A stretch of DNA of 64,000 nucleotides from Vibrio bathopelagicus. GTDB taxonomy: Bacteria; Pseudomonadota; Gammaproteobacteria; Enterobacterales; Vibrionaceae. The notes below the pieces were generated by a model. That model ran no database searches, had not been told where the DNA came from, and saw nothing but the letters and a program-made list of their open reading frames with translations. Of the stretch, positions 50,136 to 57,690 are shown one piece after another. The position numbers and the translations under genes are program-made. Location: the NCBI RefSeq assembly GCF_014879975.1, contig NZ_CP062500.1, positions 1,922,001-1,986,000 on the forward strand, given 5' to 3'. Positions within the stretch are counted from its first letter, which is position 1. The number at the start of each line of letters is the position of its first letter.

Positions 50136-52289
50136 ATGGATACATTAATTGCCTTTGATGAGATTCAAGAACGTCTAGTGCACTTTCGAGAAGGTCATTT
50201 ATCAACGCGCTATGCAGAAACACCCATTTTACTCGGCTTAAGCTACGCTTTAGTCTCTTTGCAGTGGGAAGGAACCGCTGACATGCTTTCCGATGCCTTT
50301 GTCAGCCACAGCCAACCGTCAACCTCTTTCGATAAAACGCTCTCTCGGCTCGGATACCAATGCATCAACAGTCGAATCACACATACAGACCAATTGTGTA
50401 CGATCAATAGCCCAGCGTTTATTACCATTGATAAACAACACTATATTTTACTGAACTACGAAGGCGGGGTTCTTTTCTTATACGATTACGAGAACGACCT
50501 GCCAATCGAGAGCCCAGTATCGGGAAAGCTCAAAGCGTATGTGTGCAGTATTTCGAGTTACTCTCGAATATTTAGAGAGCCATCACCAGAGTCACAAGAC
50601 AAAAGGAACTGGGTCAAACACATTTTTTACCAGTACAGCAGGGAGTTTAAAAGTCTTGCCTTGTTGAGCCTGTTTAACACTCTCTTTGGTACGATACAGC
50701 CATTCTTTATTATGGGGGTGTACACGTTTGCATTAACGGCAGAATCGGTATCAACCCTATACTGGCTCGCGTCTGGTGCTATCGTAATCGCCATCTTAGA
50801 GCACTTTTTAAAACGTCAAAGGATGAATATCCTCAACACTTCTGGGCAAGAACTCGCGTGCTATATTTCATACCATATTATTTCAAAGCTTCTATGGTTA
50901 CCCTACTCTCTAACGTCAACAGCCACGACGTCGTCTCAACTTGCAAGGCTTAAAGATATTGACCAGTTTAGACAACTAGTGACCGCGGAATCGAGCCTAA
51001 GCTATTTCGACCTGCCATTCATCTTCATATTCCTAGTCGCGATTTCCATCATGTCAGGCACTGCAGCAATCACGGTATTAGTCGGTATCGCCGTTATGCT
51101 CGTATTCTGTATGTACTCTCGATATGTCTACCTTCAAGCAACATCAAAAAGTTCTCGAGCTAATGCCATGGTTTCTTATCAATGGAATGAGCTACTGATG
51201 AACGTGGGTTCGATTCAAAAGCTGCCACTGCTATCCGTGGTTAAATCTCGCTTCAACTCAGCGCTCACGCAGCGCCTAAAAGATTCATACCAAGTGTCTG
51301 TCACTAACGCAAAAATACAGCAGCTGGGGACCAGCTTTATTCAGATTATCGGTACGACAACCATCGTTGTTGCTGTGAGTGCGGTGATGTCTGGTGACGC
51401 GAACCCTGGTTCAATGTTGGCTATCATCATCTTAGTTTGGAAGGCATTAACGCCGATCATGGGGATCTATAACTCATTAGCTAAGGTCGACACCATCAAA
51501 GCGTCTTCCGCTCAAATTAACGCCCTGATGTCGTTAGATGATGATAAAACCCGAATGGAAAAAAGCCCGCCTATCCATGAGTTTAGTGGCAACCTGAATA
51601 TCAAAGCCTTGTCACATCGCCACCAAGGCTGTAGCCGTGGACTAACGAATCTATCGTTCAATATCCAAGCTGGTGAAAAAATTTCTATTTGTGCGCCTTC
51701 AGGCTCCGGAAAGACCACACTTATGAATATTCTGGCTGGGATTGAAGTACGTTTTCAAGGGCAGTTGCTGTATGACGGTTACAATGTCACGCAATTCAAT
51801 AACTTTAGGTTCAGAAGCAGTATTTGCCATATCCCCTTCGACATGCACATTTACCATAGCTCCGTGCACGCAAATTACACGGTATACAACGGGTATGTAC
51901 CTGAAGACTTTATTGATGAGATGTTGAATTTCTTAGATTTGATACCTTACCTACCACACGGAAAAAATACCGTTTTGTCTGCGGAGTTCTTGTCCACACT
52001 CCCTGATGGCGTATACAGGAAGCTCATACTTGCGATAGGCATCGGATATTGCAATAAGAAAGTGATCATCATGGATGAGCCGTTTGTAGGCTCTGAACAA
52101 GAGAACAATCGCTATCTAACTCTCCTATTCAAAGAGTATCTTGCCAATAGCACCGTTATATTCACTACTTCAAGTAAAGCGATGGTCGCGATCACGAATC
52201 AGTGCCTTTTACTTGAGAAAGATGGCTCTCAGAAGTTCTTTGGGACCCCAGACAAAGTATTACAAGCGGCACCAACCATGTTGACGTAG
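50136..52289 (+). CDS. ABC exporter subunit 2 with C39-like domain
   Basis: 717 residues from ATG 50136 (GAGGT ribosome site eight bases upstream, one base after the previous stop). Residues 1-150 resemble a C39 peptidase-like domain with no catalytic Cys, as in substrate-docking domains of adhesin and RTX exporters. The transmembrane domain spans about 165-430. The nucleotide-binding domain has Walker A CAPSGSGKTTLM near 520 and Walker B VIIMDEPF near 643, but the signature is LSTLPDG and the switch His is replaced (IFTTSSK). Partner of subunit 1; together they should form the inner-membrane pump for the divergent adhesin. A terminator follows. Confidence 0.9.
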   Translation: MDTLIAFDEIQERLVHFREGHLSTRYAETPILLGLSYALVSLQWEGTADMLSDAFVSHSQPSTSFDKTLSRLGYQCINSRITHTDQLCTINSPAFITIDKQHYILLNYEGGVLFLYDYENDLPIESPVSGKLKAYVCSISSYSRIFREPSPESQDKRNWVKHIFYQYSREFKSLALLSLFNTLFGTIQPFFIMGVYTFALTAESVSTLYWLASGAIVIAILEHFLKRQRMNILNTSGQELACYISYHIISKLLWLPYSLTSTATTSSQLARLKDIDQFRQLVTAESSLSYFDLPFIFIFLVAISIMSGTAAITVLVGIAVMLVFCMYSRYVYLQATSKSSRANAMVSYQWNELLMNVGSIQKLPLLSVVKSRFNSALTQRLKDSYQVSVTNAKIQQLGTSFIQIIGTTTIVVAVSAVMSGDANPGSMLAIIILVWKALTPIMGIYNSLAKVDTIKASSAQINALMSLDDDKTRMEKSPPIHEFSGNLNIKALSHRHQGCSRGLTNLSFNIQAGEKISICAPSGSGKTTLMNILAGIEVRFQGQLLYDGYNVTQFNNFRFRSSICHIPFDMHIYHSSVHANYTVYNGYVPEDFIDEMLNFLDLIPYLPHGKNTVLSAEFLSTLPDGVYRKLILAIGIGYCNKKVIIMDEPFVGSEQENNRYLTLLFKEYLANSTVIFTTSSKAMVAITNQCLLLEKDGSQKFFGTPDKVLQAAPTMLT

Positions 52290-52765
52290 ATGTTAATTTG
52301 AACATCGACTATCGATTCGAACTAGAAATTCGATAAACGTCATTTCAAAAAAGGTCAGTCATAAAAGATTGGCCTTTTTATATTACCGGGGTGCTCTTCA
52401 CACCACTAATGACTGTGCTATCGATACCATAATCACGCCTCCTACTCTTCTCCACAATAACTAACAAACTAATCAATTGATTTTTAAGGCCTTTACACTC
52501 GAAGTTTATTTTATAAATGTTGATCTTATTAATAGAATTCAGCTCAAACTTTACGACGTAAAAATCGACCACAGTGAGACCTTTCTACCATTTTATTGAC
52601 TGAGTGAATGATACAAATCTGATTGCATATTACCTTTTGACTGATTTTGAGCGGGCATTTCCCGTCCACGTAACTGACTTAACGCGTATTTTTCCATCGC
52701 TCTTCGAACACGTCAGTTTTAATCGCACAACTATTTAGTCGCACAATGATAAGGATGTAACACAG
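52290..52765. other. Intergenic region, 476 bp
   Basis: Begins with the operon terminator, then AT-rich sequence without a credible gene. The last 100 bp are the leader of the subtilase; AAGGATGTAAC lies before its ATG (AAGGA about 11 bases upstream). Confidence 0.6.
52348..52379 (+). terminator. Terminator of type I secretion operon
   Basis: AAAAAGG-TCA (52348-52357) pairs with TGGCCTTTTT (52370-52379) with one wobble, giving a stem that itself ends in a T-run. 59 bp past the subunit 2 stop. Confidence 0.75.
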
Positions 52766-54508
52766 ATGAATCACGGACACAGACTTACCACTATAGCCTT
52801 AGCCATTATGGCTTCGGCTCACGTATCAGCTTCGGATCTCAATGAAAATAGCCTAGAGCCGCAACCTTTCAACTCACCTTTCATCCAAGATGTAAAAGGT
52901 ACGATTGTCGAGGATTACTCGCGAGAAACAATCCAACCTTCATTTTTCTCCATGAGAATGATGAATAATGCCGATGAACAACGTGGCGATTGGTTTAACC
53001 TATCAGCAAGCTACACAAGACTTCAGGGCGTGGGTTCTGATGTTGTTTACGACTACCTCATGCCCCCTCTTCAACCGCAGCCAGTGATCGTTGCCGTTCT
53101 TGATTCGGGAGTCGATATCCAACACGAAGACCTAAAAAACAAGCTTTGGACCAATGAAGGAGAGATCCCAGACAACGGTATCGATGATGATGGCAATGGC
53201 TACATCGATGATGATGGCAATGGCTACATCGATGATGTTCATGGTTGGAATTTCCTTGGTAACTCATTAGGTATTAACGTTGATCAAGACACATTAGAGG
53301 TCACCAGAGAATACAAGAAGTACCTCGAATTAAAAGAGAACGGACATTGGATTCCTCGTAAGAAACGTACGTACTATCAAGCTGTTGAAGCAGATTACTT
53401 GTCGTCTCTAAAAGATGACCAAGACGCGTTGAATCGTGTAACCGCAGCAACTGACGAAGCAAATGTTTACAAAGCAGAAATACTAAAACTCACCGAACAT
53501 AAAGACTTCACAGTAAACGGATTACAAGTTCTATTAAATAACGACAACCCGAGTGTTGTTACAGCTGCTGAAGGGCTTTTGAATGTGTTTGATTCATGGT
53601 ACTCATTTGAATATCTAGAATCACGTCGAAGCCGTTATCAAGACTCCTTAGATTTCCATCTCAACCTAGATCTCGATACGCGTGCTGACATTGTTTGGGA
53701 CGACATCAACAATCCTTGGGAAAAAGGCTACGGTAACAACGATGTTAAAGGCCCCGTCGGTTCACATGGCACACACGTGGCTGGAATCATCGCAGCAGAA
53801 CGCAATAATTTCATCGGTATTGATGGTGTAGCGGACCATGCTCAGATCATGGCGGTACGTATGGTGCCAAATGGCGATGAGCGAGACAAAGATATTGCCA
53901 ACGCAGTGCGTTACGCAGTCGATAACGGCGCGAAGATCATTAACATGAGCTTCGGAAAGAGCTACTCACCACGTAAATATATAGTCGACCATGCTTTCCG
54001 CTATGCCGCGCGTAAAGGCGTGCTGATTGTTCACTCTGCTGGGAACAGCCGCAACGATAACGACATAAAACCAAGCTTTCCAAATCGCTACGCAAAACAC
54101 TACCGATCAAAACCAATTTCTACATGGTTAGATGTGGGCGCATCAGCGAAATACGCTGACGAAACGTTAGTTGCGAGCTTCAGTAACTTCGGCCAGAAAT
54201 CTGTTGATGTTTTTGCTCCGGGGTACCGTATTTTATCAACCACTCCGGGTAACACCTATGGTTCGAAGAGTGGCACTAGTATGGCTGCGCCTGTTGTTTC
54301 TGGCGTCGCGGCATTAGTGTGGTCACGCTATCCGGATTTATCAGTCAAAGAGCTGAAGGCAATGTTGATGGGTGATTCAAAAACCTACCCTGAACTGCTT
54401 GTTAAAAAGCCTTCTCACCCTGAGGATTTGGTTCCGTTCAGCACACTTTCTATCTCAGGAAGCATGGTGGATGCTGAAGCTATTTTCGCAGAGCTTGAAA
54501 CTCGCTAA
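52766..54508 (+). CDS. Secreted subtilisin-like serine protease (S8)
   Basis: 580 residues with a Sec signal peptide (cleavage near 22, HVSA-S). Catalytic triad: Asp113 (VAVLDSGVDIQ), His334 (GSHGTHVAG), Ser505 (SGTSMAAP). The oxyanion Asn is in VHSAGNSRN. A 200-residue insertion between Asp and His starts with DDDGNGYIDD and GWNFLG, the wording of the S8 subfamily with Ca2+-type loops; here the DGNGYIDD loop is duplicated exactly. It lies 476 bp after the secretion operon on the same strand with its own upstream region. Adhesin processing or release is an attractive guess, but a general secreted protease is equally possible. Confidence 0.93.
   Translation: MNHGHRLTTIALAIMASAHVSASDLNENSLEPQPFNSPFIQDVKGTIVEDYSRETIQPSFFSMRMMNNADEQRGDWFNLSASYTRLQGVGSDVVYDYLMPPLQPQPVIVAVLDSGVDIQHEDLKNKLWTNEGEIPDNGIDDDGNGYIDDDGNGYIDDVHGWNFLGNSLGINVDQDTLEVTREYKKYLELKENGHWIPRKKRTYYQAVEADYLSSLKDDQDALNRVTAATDEANVYKAEILKLTEHKDFTVNGLQVLLNNDNPSVVTAAEGLLNVFDSWYSFEYLESRRSRYQDSLDFHLNLDLDTRADIVWDDINNPWEKGYGNNDVKGPVGSHGTHVAGIIAAERNNFIGIDGVADHAQIMAVRMVPNGDERDKDIANAVRYAVDNGAKIINMSFGKSYSPRKYIVDHAFRYAARKGVLIVHSAGNSRNDNDIKPSFPNRYAKHYRSKPISTWLDVGASAKYADETLVASFSNFGQKSVDVFAPGYRILSTTPGNTYGSKSGTSMAAPVVSGVAALVWSRYPDLSVKELKAMLMGDSKTYPELLVKKPSHPEDLVPFSTLSISGSMVDAEAIFAELETR
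53183..53230 (+). repeat. Perfect 24-bp tandem duplication in subtilase gene
   Basis: The 24-bp unit at 53183-53206 is repeated exactly at 53207-53230, followed by seven more bases of a third unit. Each encodes DDDGNGYI, so the acidic loop is doubled in frame. Confidence 0.9.
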
Positions 54509-54542
54509 CGATTTTAGCTATTAGTCATTGATACCGGAAATT

Positions 54543-54635
54543 CGTCATTCCCTAAAGCGAGGGACGAGCATTATAGGGAATCTCGCTTTGAGGTTAGAGA
54601 TTCCACATACCTCGTCCCTCGGTTCTGGAATGACG
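54543..54635. repeat. 93-bp inverted-repeat element (dispersed repeat family)
   Basis: Left arm parts CGTCATTCC (54543-54551) and CGAGGGACGAG (54558-54568) pair with CTCGTCCCTCG (54611-54621) and GGAATGACG (54627-54635). Inside, GGAATCTC pairs with GAGATTCC. It could fold as a long hairpin between the subtilase and a convergent GNAT gene. Half of the element recurs at 25851-25893. Confidence 0.8.
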
Positions 54636-54684
54636 TAGGGAATATCTCTTTTATCATTGTTGGCGATTAGCTATTGAGCTTGTA

Positions 54685-55143
54685 TTAGCGCAGTTCGATA
54701 CTCATAAACTGGCTGTACGGATCTAACTCGTAATCAGCAAACGGTTCACAGTAACCAAAGCCAAACTTCTCATATAGATTACGAGCAGGTTTAAAATAGT
54801 CTTCTGAACCTGTTTCTAAACTGACTGTTCGATACTGACGAGCGATTGCGGTATCCAAAACGTGCTGCAGTAACTTACTTGCCACCCCAGATTTACGAGC
54901 AACCTGAGTCGTACGCATTGACTTTAGCTCAGCGTGATTGCTATCTAACTCTTTAATGGCAACACACCCTAGTAGTTGGCTGTCTTTCCAAGCGCTAAAA
55001 AACGTTATCTCAGGCGACTTTAACCCTTCGATGTCGAGCGCATGAACACTTTCAGGCGGTGATGTTGCGTACATATCAGCCAAGTGCTCTTCAAGCAATC
55101 CAACCACCTCTCCGCCAGACAAGTCGTCTATCTTTATTTCCAT
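54685..55143 (-). CDS. GNAT family N-acetyltransferase
   Basis: 152 residues. The acetyl-CoA-binding region reads AELKSMRTTQVARKSGVASKLLQHVL, with the Ala-Arg-Lys-Ser-Gly-Val-Ala loop, followed by VSLETGSEDYFKPARNLYEKFGF typical of the family's C-terminal half. Resembles small acetyltransferases annotated as YitI/PhnO-like in many proteobacteria; substrate unknown. Single gene, convergent with the subtilase and divergent from the diguanylate cyclase. Confidence 0.87.
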   Translation of the reverse strand: MEIKIDDLSGGEVVGLLEEHLADMYATSPPESVHALDIEGLKSPEITFFSAWKDSQLLGCVAIKELDSNHAELKSMRTTQVARKSGVASKLLQHVLDTAIARQYRTVSLETGSEDYFKPARNLYEKFGFGYCEPFADYELDPYSQFMSIELR

Positions 55144-55360
55144 AACGATTTAATTATCCTTAATAATTTTTTAATCCGTTTTCGATACAGTAAAATTAAG
55201 CTAGTCTCGAAAATCATGAATATCATATTTTGTTTACATAGTCTCGCGCGTTTATATTGCAACACCTCGAAAACTCTTTCTTGGTACTGCAACCTAATAT
55301 GCTTAGCACCAAAATCCATACAAGCACCTATTCCCGGTGAGAGATAATAGCCAGGTCGAT

Positions 55361-56704
55361 ATGAGCATCCAACTAGATTTAACCACCGCTACACCTTGCC
55401 AGAATTTCGACTCGGTACAGGGCTACATCACCCTACAAGATCATCTAGTTATCGATGTAGATGACAATATCGCAAAAATATTCGGTTACGTTAGCCGAGA
55501 AACGCTCCTAAACAATGTCGACTTCGTTTATTCAATAGTACCTGAAAATTATCGTGGGTCTGTTCGCGAGCGCTATCTCTCAGCAATCAAAGGACAACTC
55601 CAAAAGGGAAAACTGTATAAAGACGTTTCAATCAATGGACGAACCCTCTCTTTATTTAGTCTGGCACAAGCCATTAAAGTCAATGATCGCCCTGCACTCC
55701 GTGTCATGATCATTGATATCACATCGGTTGTCGCTTCAGAACGAAAACACCAAGCACAAGACCGCATGTACCGAGCCCTTCTCAATAGTTCGAAACAAGG
55801 CGTACTCATTCATCGGAATTTTAAGCCGTTGATGGTTAATCAAGCTTGGGTTGAAATGCAGGGCGCCAAATCGATATCGCAAGTACTTACCATGGAATCA
55901 GTCATTTCAATCATTCCACCTGACAATCGCATTAACGCGATGAGGCGTAGTAACAACATTCTTGCAGGTAACACGCCAAGCTTCAGTTCAGTGGTAGAAA
56001 ATCATTGCCTCGACGGCAGCAAGAAACACTTCAACATCTACGACAACATCATTTACTGGGAAGGTGAAAAAGCGATTCAAGTTGTAGTAGAAGACGTCAC
56101 AGATAAGGTGAGATTGGAACAAGAGTTATTGCACCGCGCCCTTCACGATGACCTAACACAAGTGTTCAACCGCAGTGCTATTTACGATTGGTTGAAAGAA
56201 CCGGTAAACAACCACACAGAGATTTCTTGTTTACTGTTCGATATTGATGATTTCAAAAAGATTAACGACCAGTTTGGGCACAATGTTGGGGATGAAGTCA
56301 TCCGAACTCTTGCTCAAACCATCAAGAAGCACGTCAAAATCTTAAACGGTGTCGTAGGGCGTTGGGGCGGCGAAGAATTTATCGTCTTTTTCCCAAGAGC
56401 TCGAACAACTTACGCGACGGCACTCGCCACCGCTGAATCTCAAGCAAGAATTGTTGGTGAGCGCATCTGCGAGGAATTTCGTTCACTTCAGTTTTTAGGG
56501 TTTAACCGAAAGAAATTTCAATCGAGTGTCAGTATTGGCATCACCGACAGTTGCATTGTACGCTCCAGCAGATCGATCAATACCTTGATAAAAGTAACCG
56601 ATGACGCGCTCTACCAAGCGAAAGCCAAAGGTAAAAATCGAGTGTCGGTAACCCCAGAAGGCCGTTGTGTGGAGTGCGAACCCAAAACAGCATATCTAAG
56701 ATAA
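55361..56704 (+). CDS. PAS-PAS-GGDEF diguanylate cyclase
   Basis: 447 residues from ATG 55361, preferred over GTG 55337, which has no ribosome site. Two PAS-like domains (about 15-130 and 140-255) precede the GGDEF domain, which shows LLFDIDDFKKINDQFGHNVGDEV and the active-site GGEEF (VVGRWGGEEFIVFF). The RxxD product-inhibition site is absent from its usual place, so feedback may be weak. No membrane segment; the sensor input is cytosolic. It would make cyclic di-GMP, the usual signal for adhesin display, and lies 3 kb from the secretion operon, though a direct link is only suggested. Confidence 0.92.
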   Translation: MSIQLDLTTATPCQNFDSVQGYITLQDHLVIDVDDNIAKIFGYVSRETLLNNVDFVYSIVPENYRGSVRERYLSAIKGQLQKGKLYKDVSINGRTLSLFSLAQAIKVNDRPALRVMIIDITSVVASERKHQAQDRMYRALLNSSKQGVLIHRNFKPLMVNQAWVEMQGAKSISQVLTMESVISIIPPDNRINAMRRSNNILAGNTPSFSSVVENHCLDGSKKHFNIYDNIIYWEGEKAIQVVVEDVTDKVRLEQELLHRALHDDLTQVFNRSAIYDWLKEPVNNHTEISCLLFDIDDFKKINDQFGHNVGDEVIRTLAQTIKKHVKILNGVVGRWGGEEFIVFFPRARTTYATALATAESQARIVGERICEEFRSLQFLGFNRKKFQSSVSIGITDSCIVRSSRSINTLIKVTDDALYQAKAKGKNRVSVTPEGRCVECEPKTAYLR

Positions 56705-56833
56705 AGAGATGCAATAAAGGACAAGAGTTTGTGCTGTTTAAGTCAGTAAATTTATATAAGATTTTCTTGTCATTTTTAAGTTCTAGTTTACTATGCGCCA
56801 CCCCAACTTTTTCAGCAAATGCTGCAGGCAAAC

Positions 56834-57577
56834 ATGTCCGCCAACGCGCTCTATACCGACCTATCTGGTTACTATGATTTAATGTGTGTTGATATTGACT
56901 ACCAATCGCAAAGTAACTGCATTCGTAGACTACATCAGATTTTTGGAAACGAAGGAAAAAACCACCTAGACCTTGGATGTGGCACTGGACCACACGTTCG
57001 CTACTTCATTGATTATGGCTATCAAAGCAATGGTCTTGACCTGAATAAGCCGATGCTAGATATTGCTCAAGTCCGTTGTCCTGAAGCCAATTTTTCAGTA
57101 CAGAACATGAGTAATTTCGAAGTCTCTGAGCCATTCGACCTTATCACTTGTTTCTTATACTCCATCCACTACAACGATGGCATCGATAAGTTGAAAGAGT
57201 GTATTGCGAGTGTTCACAAAGCACTTAAAGAAGGCGGAGTCTTCTGCTTTAACGTGGTCGATAAAGATAAGATCAGCAACGACCTATTTGTTCGACATAC
57301 GACTAACCAAGAAGAGGAAGATTTTACTTTCCGCTCTGGCTGGTATTACTCAGGTAAAGGCGATAAACAGGCATTGAAACTCTGTATTGAGAAGACAACA
57401 GCAGGTAAAACGCAGGTATGGAATGATGAACACCCTATGGTGGCATTCACGTTCAAAGAACTGATCGAAATGTTGAGCCCCTTGTTTGAAGTTCATATAT
57501 TTGAACACGATTACGACAAGCTTTTGCCGTGGAATAACCTTTCAGGCAATGCTCTAATCACTTGTGTAAAAGCCTAA
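56834..57577 (+). CDS. Class I SAM-dependent methyltransferase
   Basis: About 247 residues from ATG 56834 (the ATG at 56819 is an alternative). Motif I is LDLGCGTGPHVRYF, the acidic residue closing strand 2 is in GLDLNKPML, and motif IV-like FDLITCFLYSIHY with the later EGGVFCFNVVD complete the Rossmann pattern of the Methyltransf_11/25 type. Substrate unknown; the fold suits small molecules. 129 bp downstream of the cyclase on the same strand, possibly co-transcribed, and followed by a bidirectional terminator. Confidence 0.88.
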   Translation: MSANALYTDLSGYYDLMCVDIDYQSQSNCIRRLHQIFGNEGKNHLDLGCGTGPHVRYFIDYGYQSNGLDLNKPMLDIAQVRCPEANFSVQNMSNFEVSEPFDLITCFLYSIHYNDGIDKLKECIASVHKALKEGGVFCFNVVDKDKISNDLFVRHTTNQEEEDFTFRSGWYYSGKGDKQALKLCIEKTTAGKTQVWNDEHPMVAFTFKELIEMLSPLFEVHIFEHDYDKLLPWNNLSGNALITCVKA

Positions 57578-57587
57578 TACGAAAAGA

Positions 57588-57650
57588 ACCCACACAACTT
57601 ATAATCTGTAATACAGCTCAGCGTCAGTAATAACGCTAAGTTGTGCGGGT
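57588..57650. terminator. Bidirectional terminator between methyltransferase and TonB receptor genes
   Basis: ACCCACACAACTTA (57588-57601) pairs with TAAGTTGTGCGGGT (57637-57650) with one mismatch. CTTTTT follows on the plus strand, and an A-rich left flank serves the minus strand. Confidence 0.75.
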
Positions 57651-57690
57651 CTTTTTAGTAACTTAGACTGGTTAAATCATCAAATCCAGA

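Noticed and set aside
52378-52572. 64-codon minus-strand frame after the secretion operon
   Set aside because: It overlaps the terminator, has a low-complexity Lys/Ile/Asn composition of AT-rich spacer, and lacks a ribosome site.
55337-55360. GTG start for the diguanylate cyclase
   Set aside because: No ribosome site precedes it, while ATG 55361 has AGG nearby and gives a complete PAS domain.
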